Below the pieces are notes generated by a model. That model saw nothing but the letters and a program-made list of their open reading frames with translations, was not told the origin of the DNA and ran no database searches. The position numbers and the translations under genes are program-made. Of a DNA stretch of 64,000 nucleotides, positions 53,135 through 62,475 are shown in pieces. Source of the DNA: Clostridiales bacterium (GTDB lineage Bacteria; Bacillota; Clostridia; Christensenellales; CAG-138); NCBI GenBank assembly GCA_004558825.1, contig SFDB01000002.1:161761-225760 (forward strand), written 5' to 3'. Each line of letters starts with the position of its first letter. Within the stretch, counting starts at the first letter, position 1.

Positions 53135-54243
53135 AAGTACGCCAAAAGCAGGTCGACGACCTCTCCGTAGCTTTTTGTACCCGATGTCTGCGAGTTGAAT
53201 TTCAAATACGAATCGTTTATTTTGTCAACGGCTTTGGATGTTGAACTCGTATAGGCATTCCAATATTTGTTGTAATTCTCAAGGTCGCGCTTTATGCCTG
53301 CGCTGTATGATGAGTAAAGCTCGTAATATGCCTGCCTGTCGTTTGCGTTGAGCTTGTTGGCGCAGTGTATAAGCGCGAGAATCGTACCCGAATATCTCAC
53401 GCACGGGTCGTCGGATTCGGAACAGGCAAGATAGGCGATGAAATTCGCCTCATTTTCTTTGGAGAAACCTAACTGGTGCGCTGTTTCATGCGCTGCGCTT
53501 GATAAAATGAGAAGCGGCGGTTGATCGATGTTAATATTCGGCTCGAACGTATACGGTATGTATATGCCGGAAATGCCGAAGCGTGAAAAGAGTTCCGATG
53601 TAAACAGCTCTTTTGCCATACCGACGTCGCCGTCAAATAATGGATACTTTGCTGAGAGCCTTTCATAAGCTTTCGGTATCTTGCTAAGATAATCCTTCCG
53701 CTCACCGTTGAAGGCGTAAACGCCGTTTTCGTCTTCAAAAACCGTCGCGCGAAGCTCCTCCGCGTCCGACAGGAGGGTATAGCAAAGCTCCTCGAGCTGA
53801 TCGAGCGGTCGATTTTCTACGTTCAACCCCATAAGCTCGGCGACGCCGGGCCGCATGAAATTGAAGCCCCATAACAAATAGAAAGAATTAAACAGCATTG
53901 CCGCCGCTATAGCAAGTGTTACAACATGTTTGAAGAACACAACGGGTTTTGTGCGCCGCAAAAGAAGACGTATAAACAACACGACAGTCGATATCGCTAT
54001 CAGCGCTGCGGCCGAGAAGATTAAAAGCTCGGCGAGAGAAAACGGGACGCATGAATTGACGCTGATGAAAATGCGGCGGAGGACGGGATATATTGAGCGC
54101 GAATATATCTCCTCCGTGCGTTGCGGGTGCGATGCGGCGAGCTTTATTAGCATCAATGAAAGCGGTACGGTCAAAAGCCACAAAAGCCTTTTAAACTGAT
54201 ATGCCCACGACAGCTTTTTAGATTTTGCCTTGTTTTTGCTCAT
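53107..54243 (-). CDS. DUF3810 membrane protein with HExxH motif
   Basis: A 378-residue protein with three N-terminal helices (about 12-35, 55-80, 90-115) and a large extracytoplasmic domain. The latter carries SAAHETAHQLGFSKENEANFIAYLAC, split here as HETAH and a downstream Glu, a gluzincin-like zinc-protease signature. DUF3810 proteins are widespread and uncharacterised. The ATG at 54243 is chosen because upstream in-frame codons add a non-hydrophobic, unconserved leader; its ribosome binding site is weak. Confidence 0.82.
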   Translation of the reverse strand: MSKNKAKSKKLSWAYQFKRLLWLLTVPLSLMLIKLAASHPQRTEEIYSRSIYPVLRRIFISVNSCVPFSLAELLIFSAAALIAISTVVLFIRLLLRRTKPVVFFKHVVTLAIAAAMLFNSFYLLWGFNFMRPGVAELMGLNVENRPLDQLEELCYTLLSDAEELRATVFEDENGVYAFNGERKDYLSKIPKAYERLSAKYPLFDGDVGMAKELFTSELFSRFGISGIYIPYTFEPNINIDQPPLLILSSAAHETAHQLGFSKENEANFIAYLACSESDDPCVRYSGTILALIHCANKLNANDRQAYYELYSSYSAGIKRDLENYNKYWNAYTSSTSKAVDKINDSYLKFNSQTSGTKSYGEVVDLLLAYFYGSTSTAD

Positions 54244-54357
54244 TGCTTCTAACGACGCTCCTTCTGATAAAATATTATACCATTGTTCACAGGCTTTTGT
54301 ACAGCCGCACAAATTATGTCTTATTTTGCAATCGCCGGGCGTAACGAGCGCTATGTG

Positions 54358-54366
54358 TGATATACT
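54358..54366 (+). promoter_or_regulatory. extended -10 promoter of pgi
   Basis: TGATATACT, 23 nt before the start codon; no convincing -35. A near-identical stretch (TGTGATATGCTTAATAA) occurs before the metallophosphoesterase gene. Confidence 0.5.
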
Positions 54367-54389
54367 TAATAAAAACTTCGGAGGCTAAA

Positions 54390-55808
54390 ATGGCATACAG
54401 GTGTGAAAAAGCTGACGCAATGCGGATACATATGGACTACAACAACATGATGGCGGAAAATATCGGCAAAAACGGCATCTGCGAGGACGAGCTTGCTAAA
54501 ATGGCGGAGAAGAGCGCGGAGTGCATATATGCCATGGAAAAAAAACGCGGCTCAATGAAATGGCGCGATCTCCCGTACGACCGCTGCGAGACGGTTGAGA
54601 GAATAAAGAAAACGGCCGAATATGTACGCGAAAACTTCGAAAGCTTTGTTGTGCTCGGAATAGGCGGCAGTGCGCTCGGTCCTATCGCAGTGCAGCAGGC
54701 GTTGAACCATATGCGCTATAACGAGCTCCCGAGAGAAAAGCGCAGCGGCCCTAAAATATATATAGAAGATAATGTAGATCCGGAGCGTATGGAGTCGCTG
54801 CTCGATATAATCAATCCGGAAACGGCTATGTTCAATGTTATTACAAAGTCCGGCAGTACCTCGGAAACAATGTCGCAGCTTATGATAATTACATCGTATC
54901 TTCGCAGAGAGCTTGGCGCAGCGTACAGTAAGCACATAATTGCTACGACTGACGAACATAAGGGAAACCTTATCAAAATAGCAAAGCAGGAGGGGTATGA
55001 GACTTTTTTTGTGCCGGACGGCGTGGGCGGCAGGTTTTCCGAGTTGTGCCCGGTCGGGCTTTTACCCGCGGCGGTGTGCGGTATAGATATCGACGCGCTG
55101 CTCGACGGCGCAAAGTATATGGACGGAATTTGCTCCGAACGCAACATTTATGCCAATCCCGCATATATGAGCGCCGCGCTCGAGGTATGCGCAATGGAGA
55201 AAGGATGTAATATCAGCGTCATGATGCCGTACGCGGATTCGCTTAAATACATGGCGGATTGGTATGCGCAGCTTTGGGCCGAATCGCTCGGAAAGCGTGT
55301 AAACAATGCCGGAGAAGAGGTGCGCTGCGGACAAACGCCCGTGAAAGCGCTTGGCGTCACGGACCAGCACTCACAGGTACAGCTTTATACTGAAGGTCCG
55401 TTTGATAAAACACTGACTTTTCTTGCCGTGGAGAATTTCAGGGCGCATGTAGAGATACCGCATGCGTTCGACGATATACCGGACGTTGCTTTCCTGAGCG
55501 GCCATACGCTTAATGAGCTTATAAATAGCGAACGCAGGGCGACGGAGTATGCCGTAACGAAAAGCGGACATATGAATAAGACAATAATACTGCCTGAGGT
55601 CAACGCCTTTACGCTCGGGCAGCTCATATGCCTTTTGGAGCTTCAGACGGCGTTTGCCGGCGAGCTTCTGTCGATAAACGCCTTCGACCAGCCGGGTGTT
55701 GAAGAGGGAAAAAACGCGACATATGCGCTCTTGGGCAGACCCGGATACGACGATAAGCGCAGGGAGCTTATAAGTGCGGGTGAAAAGACGGCGCGATATA
55801 TTATCTAG
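54390..55808 (+). CDS. pgi: glucose-6-phosphate isomerase
   Basis: A 472-residue Pgi. Sugar-phosphate binding motifs are VVLGIGGSALGPIA, NVITKSGSTSETMSQL, DGVGGRFSELCPVGLLP and the catalytic region around LGVTDQHSQVQLYTEGP. It interconverts glucose 6-phosphate and fructose 6-phosphate, linking glycogen with glycolysis. GGAGG lies 5 nt before the ATG at 54390. Monocistronic. Confidence 0.95.
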   Translation: MAYRCEKADAMRIHMDYNNMMAENIGKNGICEDELAKMAEKSAECIYAMEKKRGSMKWRDLPYDRCETVERIKKTAEYVRENFESFVVLGIGGSALGPIAVQQALNHMRYNELPREKRSGPKIYIEDNVDPERMESLLDIINPETAMFNVITKSGSTSETMSQLMIITSYLRRELGAAYSKHIIATTDEHKGNLIKIAKQEGYETFFVPDGVGGRFSELCPVGLLPAAVCGIDIDALLDGAKYMDGICSERNIYANPAYMSAALEVCAMEKGCNISVMMPYADSLKYMADWYAQLWAESLGKRVNNAGEEVRCGQTPVKALGVTDQHSQVQLYTEGPFDKTLTFLAVENFRAHVEIPHAFDDIPDVAFLSGHTLNELINSERRATEYAVTKSGHMNKTIILPEVNAFTLGQLICLLELQTAFAGELLSINAFDQPGVEEGKNATYALLGRPGYDDKRRELISAGEKTARYII

Positions 55809-55847
55809 TGATTTTGTGAAGCATCCGTTAATTATTAAATAAATTCG

Positions 55848-55876
55848 GTGACAAAGCGGATAGATTGAAGTAAAAT
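55848..55876 (+). promoter_or_regulatory. promoter of the lipoprotein-rodA-spoIVF run
   Basis: GTGACA and TAAAAT with a 17-nt spacer. It probably drives the whole run to 63608, in which most genes overlap or nearly touch. Confidence 0.6.
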
Positions 55877-55880
55877 CAAT

Positions 55881-55940
55881 ATGAATGCGGTGAAGAAGAA
55901 TTTCAACGCCGCGCATAACCCTTCGGAGGAAGAAACGTGA
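55881..55940 (+). CDS. possible 19-residue upstream peptide
   Basis: ATG to TGA, encoding MNAVKKNFNAAHNPSEEET. Its end overlaps the GTG start and the GGAGGA site of the lipoprotein gene, so it could couple or limit translation. No ribosome binding site of its own is evident. Confidence 0.22.
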   Translation: MNAVKKNFNAAHNPSEEET

Positions 55941-57103
55941 AGCGGATTATTGCTTTAATGATGTCGCTTATGTGTGTGGCTGCAATTGGCTGCGCACACG
56001 GCGAAGACAATATCGACCCTACGCCTTCACCGAACGCTCCTACGCCCATACCTGCGGATTCGTCGAGCGTATATCACGATATGATTGGCTTTGTCGTGAG
56101 CGACGATGGCGACACGGATACTAATGTGCTCATGCATGGCTTTCTGACGACTGCAAATGAGCTTAATCGTCCGGCAATGCTTTTCAAATTCAAAGGAAAA
56201 AGCGCTTGCGAGGCCGTTAAGACCGCCGCCGAAAGGGGCTGCAAGGGTATTGTTATCGACGAATGCGACGATATGGCTGAAGCTGTAAAGCTCGCCAAGA
56301 CGTACGGAATGCGCGTCGTCGCGCTCAGCGCCGAACCTATTGACGGAACTGATTCGCGCATATATATCGATGATGCGGAGTACATAAGGGAGCTTTGCTC
56401 TGCGCTTGGCGAAAGGATGAAAGAAAGAAATCTGAAATCGGGCCGAATACTTGTTTACGGCGCAGATGTGGACGGGGCGTATAGCGCCTGTACGCAGGTT
56501 GTGAGGGAAATTTACCCGATGTACGGTGTGATATCCTTTACACGCACATCGGCAGATGAGCAGGTTGCGACGGATGAGCTTGCCGAATACATACTCGAAC
56601 ACAGGGAGATAAAGGGCATTATAGCGCTCAGCAGCGATGAGACTAGTATTGCCGTTGAGGCGAGAAAGAAGGCATCGGCGCTTTTTAAAGAGCGGGGCGG
56701 TGCGCCGAGCGCAAAGCCGACAAATAAGCCGCAAAAGACACCCGCTCCGACGGAAACTCCGTCGCAACTACCGGGTAAGACGCCGGAATTAGGCGATGCC
56801 GAGCCTACACTGCCGCCGTTTTCGGAATCGCTTCTTAAATCGATAACCATATCGATATTTGGCTTTGGTCTGACGGAGAAGAACATCGCGCATCTTGAAA
56901 AAAACGACCTGTACGGTATTTGCTGCGACCCGAGCTACAACGTCGGCGTATACGCGGCGACACTTCTCGATATGATGATTTTCGGCAAAGCTGCGGAGGC
57001 CGAAATGCGTGTTCTTAGGCCTATTGTGCTGCGCGACACCCTTGAGCGGTATATGAGCGTTTATGACGAAGTAAATCGGATGTTCGGAACGGACGAACCG
57101 TAA
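55937..57103 (+). CDS. type-1 periplasmic-binding-like lipoprotein with a Pro/Thr-rich insertion
   Basis: A 388-residue exported lipoprotein; signal peptide with AIGC lipobox (Cys 19), then a Pro-rich linker (DPTPSPNAPTPIP). A sugar-binding-type fold follows (IGFVVSDDGDTDTNVLMHGF, CKGIVIDECDD). A second Pro/Thr-rich stretch at about residues 255-300 breaks the fold before ISIFGFGLTEKNIAHLEK. The start is GTG with GGAGGA 7 nt before. No transporter genes are nearby; rodA overlaps by one base. A sensor or envelope role is possible. Confidence 0.7.
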   Translation: MKRIIALMMSLMCVAAIGCAHGEDNIDPTPSPNAPTPIPADSSSVYHDMIGFVVSDDGDTDTNVLMHGFLTTANELNRPAMLFKFKGKSACEAVKTAAERGCKGIVIDECDDMAEAVKLAKTYGMRVVALSAEPIDGTDSRIYIDDAEYIRELCSALGERMKERNLKSGRILVYGADVDGAYSACTQVVREIYPMYGVISFTRTSADEQVATDELAEYILEHREIKGIIALSSDETSIAVEARKKASALFKERGGAPSAKPTNKPQKTPAPTETPSQLPGKTPELGDAEPTLPPFSESLLKSITISIFGFGLTEKNIAHLEKNDLYGICCDPSYNVGVYAATLLDMMIFGKAAEAEMRVLRPIVLRDTLERYMSVYDEVNRMFGTDEP

Positions 57104-58272
57104 TGATAGAAAACAGCAGAGAAAAAAAGAAAAAAGCTTTGCGAATAGACTGGTTTACGATAATCGTCGTTTTGGCGCTTGTTGCGATAGGCCTTGTGAG
57201 CATTGCGAGCATAATGGCTTCTCCTTTCAGCGGCAGCGAAAGGACGCTCAGCGATTACCTTGAGAAGCTCAATCTTGAATTCGTCCAGAGACAGGCGCAA
57301 AACTTCCTTGTAGGTGTCGCTGCCATGCTTGTGATGCTTGTTTTCGACTTCCATATATATAAATCCGTAATCAATTATATATATATTGCAAACATAGGCG
57401 TGATACTCCTACTGTTCGCTTTCGGCGTCATAAGAGGCGGAGCGCAGGGATGGTTTGCACTGGACTCAATTAACCGTGCGGTTCAGCCGGCAGAGCTTTC
57501 AAAGGTCACGCTTATTGTCATAATATCAAAATATGTGAGCGCTGCCATGGATAAGGACGGAAAGCTTGTACGATTTAAGGATATAATGATATGCGTTGCT
57601 CTTTGCGCGCTTCCGGCAGGCTTGATTATAATGCAGAACGACTTGGGGTCGGCGCTTGTGCTGATTGTAATATTGGTGATCATACTTTTTGTGGGACGTA
57701 TAAGCTGGAAATGGATCGTTTCCGCTGCCGCTGCAATGTTAATTGGCTCTCCGCTGCTTTACTTCTATGTGCTCAGCGACTTTCAGCGCAAGCGTATAGA
57801 CGTGTTCTTAAACCCTGAACTAGACCCGCTCAAGAGCGGTTATAACGTAATTCGCGCGAAAATGTCCATAGGCTCGGGGCAGCTCTACGGAAAAGGGTAT
57901 TTCACGCAGGGGACACTTGCGCAGCTCAGATTTGTGCCTGAAAGGCATACCGACTTCATATTTGCGGGCATCGGCGAAGGACTTGGATTTGTTGGTGGAG
58001 TTGCGATAATCTGCTTATACTTTGCGCTTGCCTTCAGATGGCTGTGGACGGCTATAAAAGCAAATGACAGCTTTGGAACATGTATGGTTACAGGCGCTAT
58101 CGGAATGCTCATGGCGCATACGTTTGAAAACATAGGTATGAATATAGGTCTTATGCCTGTTACCGGAATACCCCTGCCGTTCATAAGCTATGGCGGTTCA
58201 AACCTGCTGACGAATATGATGGTAGTGGGCATAGTGCTCAATGTCCATATGCGGCGGCCGCAAAAGAGATAA
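57103..58272 (+). CDS. rodA: RodA/FtsW/SpoVE family glycosyltransferase
   Basis: A 389-residue SEDS polymerase with about ten helices. Family hallmarks: DLGSALVLIVILVIILF, the catalytic Asp region ERHTDFIFAGIGEGLGFVG and PVTGIPLPFISYGGSN. It polymerises lipid II, partnered with PBP2 at 30.9-33.4 kb. RodA is preferred over FtsW because the genes lie outside a division cluster. It starts in the upstream stop codon (TAATG). Confidence 0.88.
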   Translation: MIENSREKKKKALRIDWFTIIVVLALVAIGLVSIASIMASPFSGSERTLSDYLEKLNLEFVQRQAQNFLVGVAAMLVMLVFDFHIYKSVINYIYIANIGVILLLFAFGVIRGGAQGWFALDSINRAVQPAELSKVTLIVIISKYVSAAMDKDGKLVRFKDIMICVALCALPAGLIIMQNDLGSALVLIVILVIILFVGRISWKWIVSAAAAMLIGSPLLYFYVLSDFQRKRIDVFLNPELDPLKSGYNVIRAKMSIGSGQLYGKGYFTQGTLAQLRFVPERHTDFIFAGIGEGLGFVGGVAIICLYFALAFRWLWTAIKANDSFGTCMVTGAIGMLMAHTFENIGMNIGLMPVTGIPLPFISYGGSNLLTNMMVVGIVLNVHMRRPQKR

Positions 58273-58331
58273 AACACAGTTTATAGGCATATCTATTTAG
58301 TACATTCTTAATTCATTCGGGGGTGTACGAA

Positions 58332-59045
58332 ATGGACGACAACAGAATCAAGCTTTCGGATTTCGTATCGGAGGACACGAGCAGAACACGAACGAGTAGA
58401 TTTGGGTATTTTAACTCACTAAAAAGCAATAAAAAAACAACGGCAAAAAAACGGCGCATCAGAGGCGCACGCGACTTGTCGGCGGCATCGTCGATAGCGA
58501 TAAAGTTCGGCATTTGCGTATCAGCGTGCGCGCTTGTTCTTTTTATAAAATGGGTGGATTCGCCCAAAACGCCGAAAACCGATGCGCGCCTTACGCAGAC
58601 AATGGGGGCTGAGGACGGTGAAGTTGACGAAACGCTCGGCAAGCTGAAATTCGTACAACTGCCGGGACTTATGGACGTATTTGTCGAAAGCAATAAAATG
58701 ATTGTACCCGTCGAGTTCGCGAGTATAGAGTTCTTAGAGGATGGATGTCTTGCACGCCTTCAATGCGGCGAAAAAGCTAACCTTGTCTGTATGCTTGACG
58801 GAATCGTCAAGACGGTGGGGGAGGATAATACGCTTGGGCGCTTCGTGACCGTGAAGCATGACGATGATGTGCAGACGACGATTTACGGATTTGGCGACAT
58901 AATGGTTGAGGAGGGACAACCACTGAAAAAAGGCGATCTTTTGGGCGTATCGTCTTCGGAAGGCATCGTTCATATTACGATACTGAAGGATGGCAGGCCG
59001 CAGAGTATTGAAAAGTATATTAAAGAGAGCCTTAAGAGAACATAA
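58332..59045 (+). CDS. SpoIVFA-like protein, degenerate LytM (M23) domain
   Basis: A 237-residue protein: basic cytoplasmic N-terminus, one helix (about 60-80), and a LytM-like beta domain (about 150-230) with GRFVTVKHDDD, VEEGQPLKKGDLLG and VHITIL. The catalytic HxH and YAHL His residues of active M23 peptidases are not conserved. This matches SpoIVFA, the inhibitor of the SpoIVFB protease, and the next gene is SpoIVFB-like. ATG 58332 follows GGGGGTG. Confidence 0.75.
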   Translation: MDDNRIKLSDFVSEDTSRTRTSRFGYFNSLKSNKKTTAKKRRIRGARDLSAASSIAIKFGICVSACALVLFIKWVDSPKTPKTDARLTQTMGAEDGEVDETLGKLKFVQLPGLMDVFVESNKMIVPVEFASIEFLEDGCLARLQCGEKANLVCMLDGIVKTVGEDNTLGRFVTVKHDDDVQTTIYGFGDIMVEEGQPLKKGDLLGVSSSEGIVHITILKDGRPQSIEKYIKESLKRT

Positions 59046-59929
59046 TGCGCATATGCTCGGTGAGAGGGACGGCGATTGAATGCAGTCCCATAGTGCTGCT
59101 TGCTTTTCCGGCAGCGTTTATATTTGGGGCAGCGGAAATGTTTGCGGTCGCGTTTTTGTCGTTGTCCGTGCACGAGCTTTGTCACGCATATATAGCGGGA
59201 AGACTTGGGTTTGATGTCGTATGCATAGAAATTCAGCCGTTCGGGTTTGTTGCGCGGCTAAAGAGCGGTTCACTTAGCACAGTTGGCGCAGAAATAGCCG
59301 TAGCGGCGGCAGGGCCGGTAAGCAGCATAATCATGTGTGTTACGGCTGCCGCTTTTTGCGGAAGATCGACTGTTGCAAACGAACTTTTGTCGTGTTTTTG
59401 CGTGTTTAACGGTTCCATAGCCATAATAAATCTTTTGCCTGCCCTCCCGTTGGATGGCGGACGCATACTCCGCGCGGTGCTCAGTGTAAAACTTGCGGAG
59501 AGAACGGCTACGACGGCTGCAGCATGGTGCGGCGTAGTCATCGGCGCATGTATGACAGTGCTCGGTACGCTTGGAGTGATATACGAGGGACTCAACATAA
59601 CGATGCCCGTGATGGGAGCATTTTTAGTTTCAGCCGCTATTAAGGAGATGCGCAGCCGCAGCGGCTCAAACGTAAGAGCTATAATCAGACGCTCTGACAC
59701 GATAAGGCATCACGGGAGCGTTGCCGTAAAGCAGACGGCGGTACATATGTCGCTGCCGATGGGCGAGGCGATGAAGATGCTTTCTGCCGGGTGCTATAAC
59801 ATAGTTTTGCTTGTTGACGACAATATGGGCGTCAGAGGGAGCATCGACGAGAGTATGCTTTTGTCGGGGATATCAAAATATGGGGCGGATGCGCCGTGCA
59901 TCAGGCTATTTGACCGTTACAACCGATAG
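59045..59929 (+). CDS. spoIVFB: SpoIVFB-type M50 intramembrane metalloprotease
   Basis: A 294-residue site-2 protease. SVHELCHAY has the HExxH zinc site (residues 43-47) and NLLPALPLDGGRI supplies the third ligand Asp. A C-terminal CBS-like region (about 215-290) follows, as in SpoIVFB. In Bacillus SpoIVFB cleaves pro-sigma-K in the mother cell. Starts in the upstream stop codon (TAATG). Confidence 0.85.
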   Translation: MRICSVRGTAIECSPIVLLAFPAAFIFGAAEMFAVAFLSLSVHELCHAYIAGRLGFDVVCIEIQPFGFVARLKSGSLSTVGAEIAVAAAGPVSSIIMCVTAAAFCGRSTVANELLSCFCVFNGSIAIINLLPALPLDGGRILRAVLSVKLAERTATTAAAWCGVVIGACMTVLGTLGVIYEGLNITMPVMGAFLVSAAIKEMRSRSGSNVRAIIRRSDTIRHHGSVAVKQTAVHMSLPMGEAMKMLSAGCYNIVLLVDDNMGVRGSIDESMLLSGISKYGADAPCIRLFDRYNR

Positions 59930-59978
59930 TGTTACAATGACTAAAGAAAAATGACGGCGTGAGCCACGGAGGTAATAA

Positions 59979-61817
59979 TTGGATATAGATTTGCTCGGCG
60001 ATATATTGAAGCTCGTTGAAAAGCCCGCGAGATATATGGGAGGCGAGCTTAATATGACGGAAAAAACCGACGGCGAAGTTAAATTTGCGCTCTGCTTTCC
60101 CGACGTTTACGAAATAGGCATGTCCCACCTGGGGTCAAGGATAATCTATAATGTGCTTAATAAGCGCACGGATACAGTGTGCGAGCGTGCGTTCGCTCCG
60201 TGGGTGGACATGGAAAAAGAACTGCGTTCGCGTAATTTACCTGTGTTTTCGCTCGAAACGAAGCGCAACCTGAATGAGTTTGACATTATCGGTTTTTCGC
60301 TTTTATACGAGATGTGCTATTCGAACATACTAATGATGTTCGACCTTTCTCACATACCGTTCCGTGCCGCTGACAGAGACGAAAGCATGCCGCTTATTAT
60401 ATGCGGCGGGCCGTGCGCATGTAATCCCGAACCGATTGCAGAATTTATGGATGCAGTGCTCATCGGCGACGGCGAAGAGCTTATAAGCGATTTTATGGAT
60501 ACATATATTGCAATGAAACGCAAGGGTTCGTCGAAGCAAGAGCTTCTTACAGAGCTTTCAAAGATAGAGGGCGTGTATATACCATCGTACTATGAAGCGG
60601 AATACTCCGAAAAAGGCGATTTTATCGGCATGAAAAAGCTTGTTTCCGATGCGCCTGACACAGTGAAGCGTCGTATACTCAAAAATCTTGACACCGCTGA
60701 CTATATAGGTAAACCAATAGTGCCGTATATGGCGATAGTTCACGACAGGGTAGCGCTTGAGCTTTTCAGGGGATGCACGCGCGGATGCCGATTCTGCCAA
60801 GCGGGATTCATTTACAGACCTATACGCGAGCGCAGACTCGGCACGCTGATGAACATGGCCAAGGAGCTTACGGACTGCACGGGATACGATGAAGTATCGC
60901 TTTTTTCGCTGAGCTCGGGCGATTATTCGGCCATACACGAGCTTGTGCCGGGCATAATGGACGAATTTGAGGACAAGCACGTTTCGGTGTCTTTGCCGTC
61001 GCTTAGGATTGACTCTTTTTTGAAGGACGACCTTGAGAAGATTCAGACCGTCAGGAAGACGGGGCTGACATTTGCGCCGGAAGCCGGAACTCAGAGATTG
61101 CGCGACGTAATAAATAAGGGAGTAAGCGAGGACGATCTTTTAAGGAGCGTAACTGACGCTTTCCAATCCGGTTGGAGCGGCGTAAAGCTCTATTTTATGC
61201 TCGGACTGCCAACGGAGACGGATGAGGACCTTTTAGGCATCGCGGAGCTTGCGCGGAAGGTTGCCGGCGCGTACTATTCTGTGCCGAAGGAGAAACGCGC
61301 GAAGGGGCTTAGAATAACCGTTAGTGTTTCGTCGTTTGTGCCAAAGCCATTTACACCGTTCCAATGGGAACCACAGGATACGGCTGAGCGCATAATGGAG
61401 AAGCAACGGCTTTTAAAAGATGCGCTAAAAGGTATACGCGGCGTCGACTTCGCGTACCACGCGCCGTATACGAGCGCGCTTGAGGCGGTGTTTGCGCGCG
61501 GCGACAGACGGCTTGCAGGCGTACTTGAAAGTGCGTATTCGCTCGGCGCACGTTTTGATTCATGGGACGAGCATTTCAAGCGCGAAGCGTACGATAGTGC
61601 GTTTGAGGAGAACGGACTTAATCCGCACTGCTTCGCAAACAGGAGACGCGATGTGAACGAGCCGCTTCCGTGGGACCATATAGATATGGTTGTGGAAAAG
61701 GAGTATCTTATAAAGGAGTATGAGAAGGCCATGCGCTGCGCAGTAACGAAGGACTGCCGCAAGGGCTGCAACGGATGTTTTGGTGAAAGATATGCGGATT
61801 ATTGCAAAGTTCAGTAA
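59979..61817 (+). CDS. B12-binding-like radical SAM protein (TIGR03960 type)
   Basis: A 612-residue radical SAM protein with an N-terminal B12-like domain (about 1-180) and a core with CTRGCRFCQAGFIYRP, where the CxxxCxxC cluster motif is visible, then a C-terminal region ending in CNGCFGE. It always pairs with a DUF2344 protein encoded next. The start is TTG at 59979, with GGAGG 7 nt before. The reaction is not known; tRNA or small-molecule modification is possible. Confidence 0.87.
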   Translation: MDIDLLGDILKLVEKPARYMGGELNMTEKTDGEVKFALCFPDVYEIGMSHLGSRIIYNVLNKRTDTVCERAFAPWVDMEKELRSRNLPVFSLETKRNLNEFDIIGFSLLYEMCYSNILMMFDLSHIPFRAADRDESMPLIICGGPCACNPEPIAEFMDAVLIGDGEELISDFMDTYIAMKRKGSSKQELLTELSKIEGVYIPSYYEAEYSEKGDFIGMKKLVSDAPDTVKRRILKNLDTADYIGKPIVPYMAIVHDRVALELFRGCTRGCRFCQAGFIYRPIRERRLGTLMNMAKELTDCTGYDEVSLFSLSSGDYSAIHELVPGIMDEFEDKHVSVSLPSLRIDSFLKDDLEKIQTVRKTGLTFAPEAGTQRLRDVINKGVSEDDLLRSVTDAFQSGWSGVKLYFMLGLPTETDEDLLGIAELARKVAGAYYSVPKEKRAKGLRITVSVSSFVPKPFTPFQWEPQDTAERIMEKQRLLKDALKGIRGVDFAYHAPYTSALEAVFARGDRRLAGVLESAYSLGARFDSWDEHFKREAYDSAFEENGLNPHCFANRRRDVNEPLPWDHIDMVVEKEYLIKEYEKAMRCAVTKDCRKGCNGCFGERYADYCKVQ

Positions 61818-62475
61818 AGGTAAAGAGGTGCGTTTTACATCGCATCTTGACGTGCAGAGGCTTTTTCAGCGTGCATTCAGGCGCGCACAGATACCCGTAG
61901 CTTATTCAGAGGGCTTTAATCCACATTCCATTGTGTCGTTTGCAACGGCGTTGTCGCTTGGCTATACGAGCGACTCCGAATGGTTCGACGTGAAGCTCAC
62001 GAAATACATGAATCCTGCTGAATTCATGAATCGTATGAACGAGACGCTGCCGAAGGGATTTGCTGTGACGGAGGCGTATGACGCGCCTGAAAAGCTGCCG
62101 TCGCTTACGTCACTTATGTATGCGGCAAGATATATTGTTATGATGCGTACGGATGATGCAGACGTGTTCAAAACGCTGTCGAGCTCAATGGAGGAGTATC
62201 TCGGCGGCAGCATAAACGTCATAAAGCGCACCAAAGGCGGAGATAAAGAGATTGATATAAGGCCGATGATATACTCAATGCGGGTAATATCAGTTGCTGA
62301 AAACACGGCGCTCATTGAGGTGATTGGACAATTAAACGTGTCGGGCGGGCTTAACATGGAACTCCTCCTTAAGTCATTCGAAGGAAAGTGGGGGCACAAT
62401 GCTGTCACGGACGTGCACAGGTGCGCCATATATTCGGAGCATGGTGTGGTTTTACCCAAGTTTAAGCAGCAATGA
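61792..62475 (+). CDS. DUF2344 (TIGR03936) protein
   Basis: A 227-residue protein opening MRIIAKFSKGKEVRFTSHLD with RAFRRAQIPVAYSEGFNPHS, hallmarks of the family that pairs with, or is fused to, the preceding radical SAM protein. It overlaps that gene by 26 nt. ATG 61792 fits the family; TTG and GTG codons just upstream are less likely. Biochemical role unknown. Confidence 0.87.
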   Translation: MRIIAKFSKGKEVRFTSHLDVQRLFQRAFRRAQIPVAYSEGFNPHSIVSFATALSLGYTSDSEWFDVKLTKYMNPAEFMNRMNETLPKGFAVTEAYDAPEKLPSLTSLMYAARYIVMMRTDDADVFKTLSSSMEEYLGGSINVIKRTKGGDKEIDIRPMIYSMRVISVAENTALIEVIGQLNVSGGLNMELLLKSFEGKWGHNAVTDVHRCAIYSEHGVVLPKFKQQ

